A stretch of 64,000 nt of DNA. Origin: Pontibacter beigongshangensis (GTDB lineage Bacteria; Bacteroidota; Bacteroidia; Cytophagales; Hymenobacteraceae). Location of the stretch: positions 1-64,000 of the forward strand of contig NZ_VFSD01000031.1 of NCBI RefSeq assembly GCF_014332515.1. Reading direction: 5' to 3'. The notes below the pieces were generated by a model that saw only the letters and a program-made list of their open reading frames with translations, searched no databases and was not told where the DNA came from. Of the stretch, positions 1 through 7,995 are shown one piece after another (within the stretch, counting starts at the first letter, position 1; each line of letters opens with the position of its first letter). The translations under genes were made by a program, and so were the position numbers.

Positions 1-25
1 AAAATTAGAAATATTAAAAGCATTA

Positions 26-970
26 ATGAAAGAAAAGACCTATTCCAATTATTCAAATAAAAAATGCCCTCCGGAGGCTCTGCTGCTTCTGCTGCTGCTA
101 TTGGCTGCCGTTCTGCTTCCGGGCTGCAGCAAAGACCTGGATTACGAACTGCCTTATGTTGGGGAGAAGCTGGTGATAAACGGCACCTTGTCGCCGGACA
201 GTGTGGTGAGCCTGCGGGTCAGCAAGACGATGCCTGTGAGCGGTGACTTTCGCTCGAACCTGCGCCTCGCAGATGCTCAGGTGGCGTTCTTCGAGGAGGG
301 CGTTTTTCTGGAGAATCTGCTTCATACCACGGATGGCACTTACCGCTCCTCCTCCGGCTTTAAACCTATTCCGGGCAAAGCTTACCATGTGCAGGTTTCC
401 GCTCCCGGGCTTGCCACCGCCGAGACACTGCCAGAGCGGGTGCCTTTTCCGCCGCAGGTAGGGTACTATGCATTTGAAGAAGAAATAAAATCGATGCTCA
501 ACAATGTGCCCACACGCAAGCTGACCCTCGAAATTTTAGATGACGGCAGCACAACTGATTTCTACAACATTCATATGCAGCAATACTACAAAGGTGCGCC
601 TATAACAGCACCTGCCTTTTATAGCGACAAATTTCTGGAGGCAGGCGACCCATGCGGTTTTCTGGGAAACGGCAATGAATTTAACTTATCGGATATCTGC
701 TTTAACGGGAATGCCTATACGGTGAATATTGGGGTAGAACTGCACGGAACAGCTGTCATTAACAATGAGCAGCGGAATGTGGATGCGCAACAGGTTGTGG
801 TAAGGCTTCGGAACATTAGCAGAGACTATTACAAACACCTGGAGAGCAACTACGAGCCTAACGGCATTGAACTGGCCTTTTCGGGGCAAAATATCATCTA
901 CTCTAATGTAAAAGGCGGCTTTGGCATGCTGGCGGCCTACAACGAACAGAAAATCATCATTCAACTATAA
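26..970 (+). CDS. DUF4249 family lipoprotein
   Basis: This is a predicted lipoprotein of the DUF4249 family. In Bacteroidota such genes usually follow a TonB-dependent receptor and are thought to act with it at the outer membrane; that partner would lie off the left edge (inference). Residues 1-34 are a signal peptide with eight consecutive Leu (19-26) and a lipobox L-P-G-C with Cys34. The body is beta-rich and ends in a G-G-F-G-M-L-A-A-Y segment typical of the family. The ATG at 26 is the only in-frame start before the lipobox; the next in-frame ATG is at 230. The odd point is that codons 8 to 25 coincide with a copy of the family-A intergenic repeat, so the hydrophobic core of the signal peptide is repeat-derived. 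The gene at 1004 follows after 33 bases, probably in one operon. The family call is from sequence resemblance, fairly sure. Confidence 0.85.
   Translation: MKEKTYSNYSNKKCPPEALLLLLLLLAAVLLPGCSKDLDYELPYVGEKLVINGTLSPDSVVSLRVSKTMPVSGDFRSNLRLADAQVAFFEEGVFLENLLHTTDGTYRSSSGFKPIPGKAYHVQVSAPGLATAETLPERVPFPPQVGYYAFEEEIKSMLNNVPTRKLTLEILDDGSTTDFYNIHMQQYYKGAPITAPAFYSDKFLEAGDPCGFLGNGNEFNLSDICFNGNAYTVNIGVELHGTAVINNEQRNVDAQQVVVRLRNISRDYYKHLESNYEPNGIELAFSGQNIIYSNVKGGFGMLAAYNEQKIIIQL
46..100 (+). repeat. Family-A repeat, copy A1 (inside a gene)
   Basis: AT block AATTATTCAAAT, an A run, a perfect palindromic core CCTCCGGAGG (68-77) and a CTG-rich tail. It is the only copy that is clearly inside a coding sequence; it encodes residues 8 to 25 of the DUF4249 lipoprotein. 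Confidence 0.9.
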
Positions 971-1003
971 AACAGGCGCAAGCTATTCAATCCACATTAT
1001 TAC

Positions 1004-1576
1004 ATGCAAGTAAAACATCTTCTCCTTCCAACTTCTTTTGCCTTTGGGGCAACGCTGATGGCTACCGCCCAGGATGCCAGCGTCGAAAAATCTGTGTATG
1101 GCCTCCAGACCGGACTTCTGGGCATTTGGGCACACAACGAATCCAGGATTACCGATAGGTTTGCGATCCGGTCTGAAGTCGGGTTTGATGCCGGCTTTTT
1201 TGGCGGTGGCTTCAACGAGAGTAACATAGGCTATGTATTTACGCCGGTGCTTACGGTGGAGCCCAGGTGGTACTATAACCTGAAGAAGCGGGATAGCAAA
1301 GGTAAGCGCACGGCCAACAACAGCGCCAACTTCCTCACGGCCAAAATAAACTATCACCCCGACTGGTTCACCATCTCCAGCGACGACAGGATGGTATTCA
1401 ACCAGGTAGCCTTTGTCCCGACCTGGGGTATCAGAAGAGTGTTGGGCAGGCATTTCACCTTCGAAGCAGCCATCGGCCTCGGCTACCGCTACGTGTTCCG
1501 GAAGAGCCATGGCTTTAGCACGAATGTAGGAGAAGCAGCCGTGGATCTGGATTTGAGGATAGGTTATACCTTTTAA
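1004..1576 (+). CDS. Small outer-membrane beta-barrel protein
   Basis: A 190-residue protein with an N-terminal signal peptide (basic start, hydrophobic stretch, cleavage likely near A-T-A-Q-D at residues 20-24) and a body of alternating, aromatic-rich strands ending in G-Y-T-F. A terminal Phe after alternating residues is the usual C-terminal beta-signal of outer-membrane barrels. It follows the DUF4249 gene after 33 bases on the same strand, so the two probably share a transcript and a cell-envelope role. No catalytic motif is visible and I cannot name a specific family. The start ATG is the one in front of the signal peptide. Confidence 0.7.
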   Translation: MQVKHLLLPTSFAFGATLMATAQDASVEKSVYGLQTGLLGIWAHNESRITDRFAIRSEVGFDAGFFGGGFNESNIGYVFTPVLTVEPRWYYNLKKRDSKGKRTANNSANFLTAKINYHPDWFTISSDDRMVFNQVAFVPTWGIRRVLGRHFTFEAAIGLGYRYVFRKSHGFSTNVGEAAVDLDLRIGYTF

Positions 1577-1613
1577 AACCTCTTAGCTAGTGGTGCTGCA
1601 GGCTTTGCATAAG

Positions 1614-1662
1614 GAGCAGCAGGAGCAGCAGAGCCTCCAGAGGCTATTTTTCATTAGAATAA
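1614..1662 (-). repeat. Family-A repeat, copy A2
   Basis: Reverse orientation: CAG-rich tail, core GCCTCCAGAGGC, then ATTAGAATAA. It lies 37 bases after the barrel gene. Confidence 0.85.
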
Positions 1663-1749
1663 CTGATGTCACGCAGGAGGTTTTTGTCCCCCTTTGAAGT
1701 TGATCTTGTAGGGATAAAATCAAAATCTAATGCGATGTATTGTTCGCTA

Positions 1750-2020
1750 GTGCGAGCTTGCAGCTCGTACTTTTATTCCACTTGATCATTCGAATTGAGC
1801 AAAATCAGGTTGTGTAAGAGTTGATGCTTTATATGCTATAGCCCAAAGAGAAAAAAGGTACGAGCTACAAGCTCGCACCAGCGGCGTATGCATACCGCTA
1901 GTTTAGGCGCAGCCGTAACTTGTGGGAAAAATGAGGCAAGTTTTCAACTTGCGAAATGGAGGTTTGCGCAAGTTGAAAACTTGCCATCATACTAAACCAC
2001 ATTTACGCTGCGCCTAAACT
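1750..2020. repeat. REP-like cluster of nested palindromes
   Basis: Three inverted pairs are packed together. Arms at 1750-1770 and 1858-1878 match at 20 of 21 bases and are each nearly palindromic (GAGCTTGCAGCTC). Arms at 1900-1913 and 2007-2020 match over 14 bases. Inside those, 1935-1953 and 1967-1985 form a perfect 19-bp stem with a 13-base loop. The cluster resembles the REP/BIME elements spread by RAYT transposases. No RAYT gene is present in the window, so the comparison is by structure only. Confidence 0.7.
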
Positions 2021-2152
2021 TGCGGCATAAATACTTTTCACAATCACATATATCGCTATAGCTACCCCTCAATATGTTATGCACTTTAATTATTTAGAAA
2101 TTCAGCCTTCAGCAGTTACCGGTGCAGAAAGGCATCTGCAACAATAAGCTTT

Positions 2153-2193
2153 AAAAGCAAAGAGGCTGCACCAGATGATGGGCAGCCTCTTTG
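2153..2193 (-). terminator. Terminator of carB
   Basis: A perfect 12-bp stem (2158-2169 with 2182-2193, CAAAGAGGCTGC) with a 12-base loop. On the minus strand it is followed by a T run. It starts 23 bases beyond the carB stop. Confidence 0.8.
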
Positions 2194-2216
2194 TTATCTT
2201 AAAATCGCCGGATGGC

Positions 2217-5030
2217 TTACATACTCAGGTAGAGATTTCGCTCGGAGTACACTTTTACAAAGTAGTCGTCCTGCAGGTCGTCTATAAAGTAGATGGCCTC
2301 GCCTGTCGATTTCATCTCCGGCCCCAGCTCCTTGTTCACTTCCGGGAACTTGCTGTGCGAGAACACCGGCACCTTAATCGCGTAGCCGTGCTTGTATGGG
2401 TTAAAGTTGAAGTCCTTGATCTTCTTCTCGCCCAGCATCAGCTTGGTAGCGTAGTTGATGTACGGCTCACGGTAAGCCTTGGCAATAAACGGAATGGTTC
2501 GTGAAGCCCGTGGGTTGGCCTCGATCACGTACACCACCTCGTTCTTTACCGCAAACTGTATGTTGATGATGCCAACTGTGTTCAGGGCCAGCGCGATCTT
2601 TTTGGTATATTCCTCTATTTTCTCAATCACATTTTTTGAAAGGTCGAACGGAGGCAGCACCGCGTAGGAGTCGCCGGAGTGGATGCCAGCCGGCTCAATG
2701 TGCTCCATAATACCGCAGATGTGCACGTCCTCTCCATCGGAGATGGCGTCGGCTTCGGCTTCTATGGCATTGTCGAGGAAGTGGTCGAGCAGTACTTTGT
2801 TGCCCGGGTGGTCTTTCAGCAAGTCGATTACATGGGCTTCCAGTTCCTTCTCGTTAATCACGATTTTCATGCTCTGGCCACCTAACACGTAGCTGGGGCG
2901 CACCAGCAGCGGGAAATTGAGTTTTTTGCAAAGCTCCAGCGCCTCCTCAGCCGACTCGATCACACCAAACGGCGGGTACGGAATATCCAGTTCGCGCAGC
3001 AGCGTAGAGAACGAGCCTCTGTCTTCGGCCAGGTCGAGGGCTTTGTAGCTCGTGCCGATGATCTTGATGCCGTAACGGTCCAGTTTCTCCGCCAGTTTCA
3101 GGGCCGTCTGGCCACCGAGCTGCACAATTACGCCTTCCGGTTTTTCGTGCAGAATGATGTCGTAGATATGCTCCCAGAACACGGGCTCGAAGTACAGCTT
3201 GTCAGCAATGTCGAAGTCGGTACTTACGGTTTCGGGGTTACAGTTGATCATGATGGTTTCGTAGCCGCACTCTTTGGCCGCCAGCACGCCATGCACGCAG
3301 CTGTAGTCGAACTCGATGCCCTGCCCGATCCGGTTCGGACCTGAACCAAGCACTACGATCTTCTTCTTATCCGACACGATGCTCTCGTTCTCGCCGTCGA
3401 AGGTGCTGTAGTAGTACGGTGTTTTGGCTTCGAACTCAGCCGCGCAGGTGTCTACCATTTTAAAGCCGCGCAGTATGCCAAGCTCGGTGCGCAGCGTGTG
3501 CACTTCGCTTTCGAGGCAACGCAGGATGTGCGCCAGCTGGCGGTCTGAGAAGCCCTTTACCTTGGCCTCGCGCAGCAGCTCTGCCGGCAGGGTTTTCAGG
3601 TTGTACTTGCCAACTTCGCGCTCTATCATTTCCAGCTCCTCGATCTGCTCCAGGAACCAGGGGTCTATTTTGGTCAGTTTCTGGATGGTGCTGGTCGGGA
3701 TGCCGGCATGCATGGCATCTTTAATGCAGAACAGGCGGTTCCAGCTCGGGTTTTTCAGGTTATAGATCAGCTGATCGTAGTCCGTCATTTCCTTGCCATC
3801 GGCGCCGATGCCGTTTCGCTTGATCTCCAGGCTCTGGCAGGCCTTCTGCAGCGCCTCCTGGAAGGTGCGGCCGATGCCCATTACCTCGCCCACACTCTTC
3901 ATCTGCAGACCCAGGGTGCGGTTCACGCCTTTAAACTTATCGAAGTTCCAGCGCGGTATTTTCACGATCACATAGTCCAGGGCCGGCTCGAAGTAAGCCG
4001 AAGTAGTTTTAGTGATAGAGTTCTTTAATTCGTCGAGGTTATACCCGATGGCCAGCTTGGCAGCCACTTTGGCGATAGGGTAACCGGTAGCTTTAGAGGC
4101 CAGCGCCGAAGAGCGCGATACGCGAGGGTTGATCTCGATGGCAATGATGGTGTCGTCTACGGGGCTTACCGAGAACTGCACGTTACAGCCACCGGCAAAC
4201 TGCCCGATACCGTTCATCATTTTAATGGCCAGGTCGCGCATTTGCTGGTACACGGTGTCTGGCAGGGTCATGGCAGGTGCCACGGTTATGGAGTCGCCGG
4301 TGTGTATGCCCATCGGGTCGAAGTTCTCGATGGAGCAGATAATGATCACATTGCCTGCATTGTCGCGAAGCAGCTCCAGTTCGTACTCTTTCCAGCCCAT
4401 AATGCTTTGCTCCACCAGCACCTCGTGTGTAGGGGAAGCATGCAATCCACGTGTCAGGGCGGCGTCGAATTCCTCCGGTGTGTTCACGAAGCCACCGCCT
4501 GTGCCACCCAGCGTAAACGAAGGGCGGATCACCAGCGGGAAACCGATTTCCTGTGCAATTTCTTTTCCTTCCAGAAACGAGGTGGCTGTTTCGCCTTTAC
4601 AAACGTTTACTCCCAGCTCGATCATTTTAAGTCGGAACTGCTCGCGGTCTTCCGTCGTTTCGATGGCTTTTATATCCACGCCAATAATTTTGACGCCATA
4701 TTTTTTCCAGATACCCGCGTTCTCGCATTCTATGGCAAGGTTCAGAGCGGTCTGCCCTCCCATGGTAGGCAAAACGGCATCGATCTGGTGCTTCTCCAGT
4801 ATATCAATGATATACTTTTTCTCGAGTGGCTTGAGGTACACATTGTCCGCCGTGATGCTATCCGTCATGATAGTGGCCGGGTTGGAATTGATGAGCGTTA
4901 CTTCTATTCCTTCTTCGCGGAGAGAACGGGCGGCCTGAGAGCCGGAGTAATCAAATTCGCAGGCCTGGCCGATGATAATAGGACCAGAGCCGATAATAAG
5001 AACAGATTTAATACTGGTGTCTTTTGGCAT
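2217..5030 (-). CDS. carB: Carbamoyl-phosphate synthase large subunit, short form
   Basis: The synthetase subunit that makes carbamoyl phosphate from bicarbonate, ATP and ammonia delivered by CarA, feeding pyrimidine and arginine synthesis in the cytoplasm. The 937 residues contain two homologous ATP-grasp halves: the first begins with G-S-G-P-I-I-I-G-Q-A-C-E-F-D-Y-S near residue 13, the second with G-S-G-P-N-R-I-G-Q-G-I-E-F-D-Y-S near residue 560. The E. coli protein is about 1073 residues; here the protein stops after the second ATP-grasp half, so the C-terminal MGS-like allosteric domain that binds UMP, IMP and ornithine in E. coli is absent. Short CarB proteins are, to my knowledge, common in Bacteroidota, so this is probably not a truncation. 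carA is not in the window. The gene stands alone with its own promoter and terminator. Confidence 0.97.
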   Translation of the reverse strand: MPKDTSIKSVLIIGSGPIIIGQACEFDYSGSQAARSLREEGIEVTLINSNPATIMTDSITADNVYLKPLEKKYIIDILEKHQIDAVLPTMGGQTALNLAIECENAGIWKKYGVKIIGVDIKAIETTEDREQFRLKMIELGVNVCKGETATSFLEGKEIAQEIGFPLVIRPSFTLGGTGGGFVNTPEEFDAALTRGLHASPTHEVLVEQSIMGWKEYELELLRDNAGNVIIICSIENFDPMGIHTGDSITVAPAMTLPDTVYQQMRDLAIKMMNGIGQFAGGCNVQFSVSPVDDTIIAIEINPRVSRSSALASKATGYPIAKVAAKLAIGYNLDELKNSITKTTSAYFEPALDYVIVKIPRWNFDKFKGVNRTLGLQMKSVGEVMGIGRTFQEALQKACQSLEIKRNGIGADGKEMTDYDQLIYNLKNPSWNRLFCIKDAMHAGIPTSTIQKLTKIDPWFLEQIEELEMIEREVGKYNLKTLPAELLREAKVKGFSDRQLAHILRCLESEVHTLRTELGILRGFKMVDTCAAEFEAKTPYYYSTFDGENESIVSDKKKIVVLGSGPNRIGQGIEFDYSCVHGVLAAKECGYETIMINCNPETVSTDFDIADKLYFEPVFWEHIYDIILHEKPEGVIVQLGGQTALKLAEKLDRYGIKIIGTSYKALDLAEDRGSFSTLLRELDIPYPPFGVIESAEEALELCKKLNFPLLVRPSYVLGGQSMKIVINEKELEAHVIDLLKDHPGNKVLLDHFLDNAIEAEADAISDGEDVHICGIMEHIEPAGIHSGDSYAVLPPFDLSKNVIEKIEEYTKKIALALNTVGIINIQFAVKNEVVYVIEANPRASRTIPFIAKAYREPYINYATKLMLGEKKIKDFNFNPYKHGYAIKVPVFSHSKFPEVNKELGPEMKSTGEAIYFIDDLQDDYFVKVYSERNLYLSM

Positions 5031-5055
5031 GTGTGTTTGGTAGGTATAAATTGCT

Positions 5056-5087
5056 CAAAATTAGTGCAAAATCTTCAGGCAATCAAT
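5056..5087 (-). promoter_or_regulatory. Candidate promoter of carB
   Basis: On the minus strand a TAATTTTG (5056-5063) matches the Bacteroidota -7 box TANNTTTG, and ATTG (5084-5087) lies 20 bases upstream where TTTG is expected. It is 25 bases before the carB start. Confidence 0.5.
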
Positions 5088-5210
5088 AAAAAATATTGCC
5101 TGCCCCACCAAATATGCCCTCAGACTGTAAAAAACGTGATTTTAACAACAGATTTTACTGCCAACACCCTCCTGGCACCCCAAAGCAGCGGCATCCTGAT
5201 CCGGCAAACA

Positions 5211-5262
5211 AGGCAGCAGCAGAGGCAGCAGCTCCCGGAGGGGCCTTTTGATTAGAATAATT
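5211..5262 (-). repeat. Family-A repeat, copy A3
   Basis: Reverse orientation, core CTCCCGGAGGGG then TTTTGATTAGAATAATT. It lies in the 352-base spacer between carB and the mutarotase-like gene; apart from the carB promoter I see nothing else there. Confidence 0.9.
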
Positions 5263-5382
5263 GCGCTGGAGCCCAGCCAAATTAAAAATCAGAAATGATG
5301 GCAAGTCTGCTTTCCTGGCCTTTGCTGAAGCCACTTTACCTGTGTTTTATCCGGGCTTGCTAATTTTTCAGAACAGTTTTGC

Positions 5383-6186
5383 CTACCGGCCACTTAGCGG
5401 TTTCAGGAAAACCCAGGTCTCGCCGGGCGCGGCATCCGGAATTCCCTCCTGGTACTTTTTCATGAGGTTGTTCCAATCGTCTACGCGCGGGTTGTTTTCG
5501 GCCGTTTTAGGGTCCAGTTCCTCCAGGCTTGCTCCTTTTGGTATGCTGATGATCAGCATAAGCTGCCGGCCATATTTAAATAACTGCAACTGCTGAAAAC
5601 TGGCGTTGCAGAATCCGCGGGCCACCTCCGGCCACTCCTCAAACTGCGTGGCATGGTAGTCGAGATACTCTTTTTGCAGCGTCGAATCCTGAACCAGGCT
5701 GGCCGTGAGGATAATATTGTCCCATTCCTTTTCGGTAGTGGCACCTGCACAATGCTTTGAGCGCTTAAACTCATAAAAGGGCGCATGGTATATTTTGACG
5801 TAATCATGTTTAAAGCGGGCCAGCAAATCTTTCCGGATGGCATAAGGGTTCTTAACCGGGCCATAAATAACGGCATGATTATGCCACTGGTAAATGTTGG
5901 AGGCCGACAACCCGTATTTTTTGCAGACCTCCAGCAGCAGCTTCGTATCGTGTTGCCGGCCAGACTCACTCACAAGCTCAATCACCATTGTGTTTCTGGA
6001 GTGGCCGGGTTCTGCAGTTTCCGTAACGGGGGCAATTTCCGGCAGCAGAAATGCGCCCGTGGTTCCGGCATGTGTGCGGGCTGCTTCGGGGTAAGCCAGG
6101 TTTTCTGTTGCATTTAACTCTACTGCCAGAAAGCTGAAAAGCAAATACAGGCATAGCGTTACAGACTGCTTCATAATATTGGTCAT
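5383..6186 (-). CDS. Secreted protein with L-rhamnose mutarotase-like domain
   Basis: A 267-residue exported protein. The N-terminus is a signal peptide; Met5 (start at 6174) is an equally good start. The C-terminal part (about 160-262) resembles the RhaM / L-rhamnose mutarotase fold: a Tyr/His pair in E-Y-L-D-Y-H, W-P-E-V, then L-F-K-Y-G-R-Q-L, and a W-N-N-L-M-K-K-Y segment like the family's conserved W-x-x-L-M. RhaM interconverts rhamnose anomers as a small cytoplasmic dimer. The first half (about 65-150) has a similar layout and may be a diverged second copy, giving an internal dimer (inference). Export and doubling are unusual for a sugar mutarotase, so activity is not certain. The gene is isolated. 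Confidence 0.6.
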   Translation of the reverse strand: MTNIMKQSVTLCLYLLFSFLAVELNATENLAYPEAARTHAGTTGAFLLPEIAPVTETAEPGHSRNTMVIELVSESGRQHDTKLLLEVCKKYGLSASNIYQWHNHAVIYGPVKNPYAIRKDLLARFKHDYVKIYHAPFYEFKRSKHCAGATTEKEWDNIILTASLVQDSTLQKEYLDYHATQFEEWPEVARGFCNASFQQLQLFKYGRQLMLIISIPKGASLEELDPKTAENNPRVDDWNNLMKKYQEGIPDAAPGETWVFLKPLSGR

Positions 6187-6450
6187 AGCGTATAGGTTAC
6201 ATGTACTGCCGGGCTACAGCGATGCCGCATGGCCATCACGTTTAAAGGCAATTTCCCTAATTTCTCTTTTAAATGCTTAATCGCAAAACAATTTGCAGGA
6301 AAAGCTACAGGGAGTGGCGTGCAGCCAGCCTGTTTTGTGTGTGGCAGGAAATAAATAGCTGTGCTGTCTTTGGCTGATGATAAACCTGCCATAGGCTCCT
6401 TCGCCTCCACAGCTGCCTTTTAAGGGCAGGCAGGTTAGTTTTGCAGCATA

Positions 6451-6499
6451 GCAGCAGCAGCAGCAGAACCGTCGGAGGGTGTTTTTGATTGGAATAATT
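6451..6499 (-). repeat. Family-A repeat, copy A4
   Basis: Reverse orientation with seven CAG-like triplets, core CCGTCGGAGGGT, AT block GGAATAATT. On the minus strand an ATG directly precedes the AT block (6500-6502), opening a 65-codon frame that starts M-N-Y-S-N-Q-K. Confidence 0.85.
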
Positions 6500-6580
6500 C
6501 ATAGGCTGCGCCCCTCGTCATTACCTTATCTGAGCCCACAAAACCATTTGGAAGGCTCTTCGCCTTAAGGGTGATTCTTT

Positions 6581-6620
6581 CAGCAGAAGCCGATGGAGGG
6601 CCCTTTTGATTAGAATAATT
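6581..6620 (-). repeat. Family-A repeat, copy A5
   Basis: Reverse orientation, short CAG tail, degenerate core CCGATGGAGGGCCC, intact TTTTGATTAGAATAATT. With A4 it fills most of the 499-base spacer 6187-6685, where I see no gene. Confidence 0.85.
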
Positions 6621-6685
6621 CGCGTTTCGGCAACTGACAGGGTGTGCTCAGAGTACAGTTTAATAGAACTTAACCGAATACAGCT

Positions 6686-6871
6686 ATGGAAGCACCAAGA
6701 GACGACGACTTCATCACCAACTCCGATGAAAGCAAAGTAGTACCGGACGATAATCCCGAACCCCTGGAGGGCATAAAAACCGATGAACCCGATAAAACAG
6801 CAGATAACAACAGCGGCAATAAAAGCGAAGAAAGCAGCACCAGCCAGAAGCCTGCAGAGCCGCAAAAGTAA
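6686..6871 (+). CDS. Small acidic hydrophilic protein
   Basis: A 61-residue frame rich in Asp, Glu, Ser, Asn and Lys with no hydrophobic stretch, no Cys and no recognisable domain; it reads as a disordered, soluble peptide. Proteins of this kind are common and unnamed in Hymenobacteraceae (general impression, not checked). It has an ATG start, a stop, and a perfect inverted repeat 25 bases downstream. It has no partner gene. It could be a chance frame, although the composition is very uniform for that. Confidence 0.5.
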   Translation: MEAPRDDDFITNSDESKVVPDDNPEPLEGIKTDEPDKTADNNSGNKSEESSTSQKPAEPQK

Positions 6872-6896
6872 GTAGCGCCGGCCAGGGCAAAAGCAG

Positions 6897-6955
6897 TATA
6901 AACCAAACCCCGGTACGCTACCCGCTCCGGCACGCCTACAGGGGTTTGGTTTATA
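6897..6955. other. 15-bp perfect inverted repeat
   Basis: Arms 6897-6911 and 6941-6955 (TATAAACCAAACCCC and its complement) with a 29-base GC-rich loop. It could end transcription of the small acidic gene but lacks a clear T run. The rest of the 372-base spacer to 7243 is AT-rich with nothing recognisable. Confidence 0.6.
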
Positions 6956-7243
6956 CAAGCGGCTAATTTGCGGGCTGCGGTAACACTGCCTGAACCTTTA
7001 GAACGCATGCTCAGCGCTTTCAAAGTCTTGTACTTTACTTATGTTCTTTCCTACAACCTCTTCCGCTGCGGCACGCAGCCCCCTGTTTACCTGCAAAGCA
7101 TGTATATGCCTGTAAAATAAAGAATTGCAATTCACAAAACTCCTGTCAAGTAAATTTTTTATAGATGATCCTGGCTGTAAAAAATTTTGTTTAAATTATA
7201 TTTTTTATTATTATTACACATTATTTTTCCACACAAAATCAGG

Positions 7244-7642
7244 ATGGTTTGTTTTCAATCAGAATATATCCATGTTGAATACCATGCAGAAGACAAGATA
7301 CTGGTATGCCAATGGTACGGAGGCTGCAGCAGCCTGCAGTACAGACAGGCGCTTATCAAATCGATTCGGTATGCCAGGCAATTCGACGTAGACTATGTCA
7401 TTTTCGACAGGAGGCTGCTCCCCCCTATTGCCGAGGAAGACTTTGAATGGACGCTTGATTTTATTTACAAAACCTTTCATCTGCTTCCCCTGAAGCGGTT
7501 CGCATCAGTTAGCGCCTTCGATGTGCTGGCCGAACGCCAGCAACAAATCATTCTTCGCCAGAACCAGAAACAACTCCCCTTCGAGACGCGCAGTTTTGGC
7601 GATCTCACCTCTGCTTACGAGTGGCTTGTAGGCCACGCATAA
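7244..7642 (+). CDS. Hypothetical protein, SpoIIAA/STAS-like in outline
   Basis: A 132-residue soluble protein counted from the ATG at 7244; an upstream in-frame TTG at 7187 would add a hydrophobic but unconvincing extension. The alternation of strands and helices (E-Y-H-A-E-D-K-I-L-V, then D-Y-V-I-F-D-R-R-L-L, then a helix rich in Gln/Arg, and a final D-L-T-S-A-Y-E-W-L) recalls the small SpoIIAA-like/STAS domains of Bacteroidota, in which the last helix often has this A-x-x-W-L ending. I cannot see the conserved phosphorylatable Ser of anti-sigma-factor antagonists, so a regulatory role is only suggested. It has no operon neighbour. Confidence 0.6.
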   Translation: MVCFQSEYIHVEYHAEDKILVCQWYGGCSSLQYRQALIKSIRYARQFDVDYVIFDRRLLPPIAEEDFEWTLDFIYKTFHLLPLKRFASVSAFDVLAERQQQIILRQNQKQLPFETRSFGDLTSAYEWLVGHA

Positions 7643-7995
7643 GGCTCCTGCCTCTTTTTACCTGCTGCTGCTGCCGTTTTCAGTCGTCCCTCAGAAATTA
7701 GCCTGTCGGCCTGGGCTATATACCAGAATATTTGCATTTATTTATATATTGCTTTTTAAAAGCACCATGTCAGAGCTGTTGGTGTAGTGGCCGGCATCCT
7801 GCCAGCCAGCTCCTAAACTATTGAAGAGCAATAACATATTTTTTGGGCAAAGCGAAGGCCTGAGCCATTAATATGCAGGCCTTTAACCTCATGAGATTTG
7901 TTTTACTTCAGAGTTTCTGTAACAGCTTCTTTAAATTCTTCACCTTACTTGTGGTTACAAATATGCTGCTTCTAACCTTATCGCCCTTAAACCGA
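7643..7995. other. Spacer without recognisable feature
   Basis: 353 bases before the M28 peptidase start. There is a short CTG run near 7660-7673 that could be a decayed family-A tail, and an AT-rich stretch at 7725-7760. I see no tRNA, terminator or promoter box. Confidence 0.4.

Noticed and set aside
7760..7830. tRNA-like stretch (GGTGTAGTGG...CCTGCCAGCC)
   Set aside because: It recalls a D arm and anticodon arm, but there is no T-loop GTTCGAATCC, no acceptor stem pairing and no CCA-like end.
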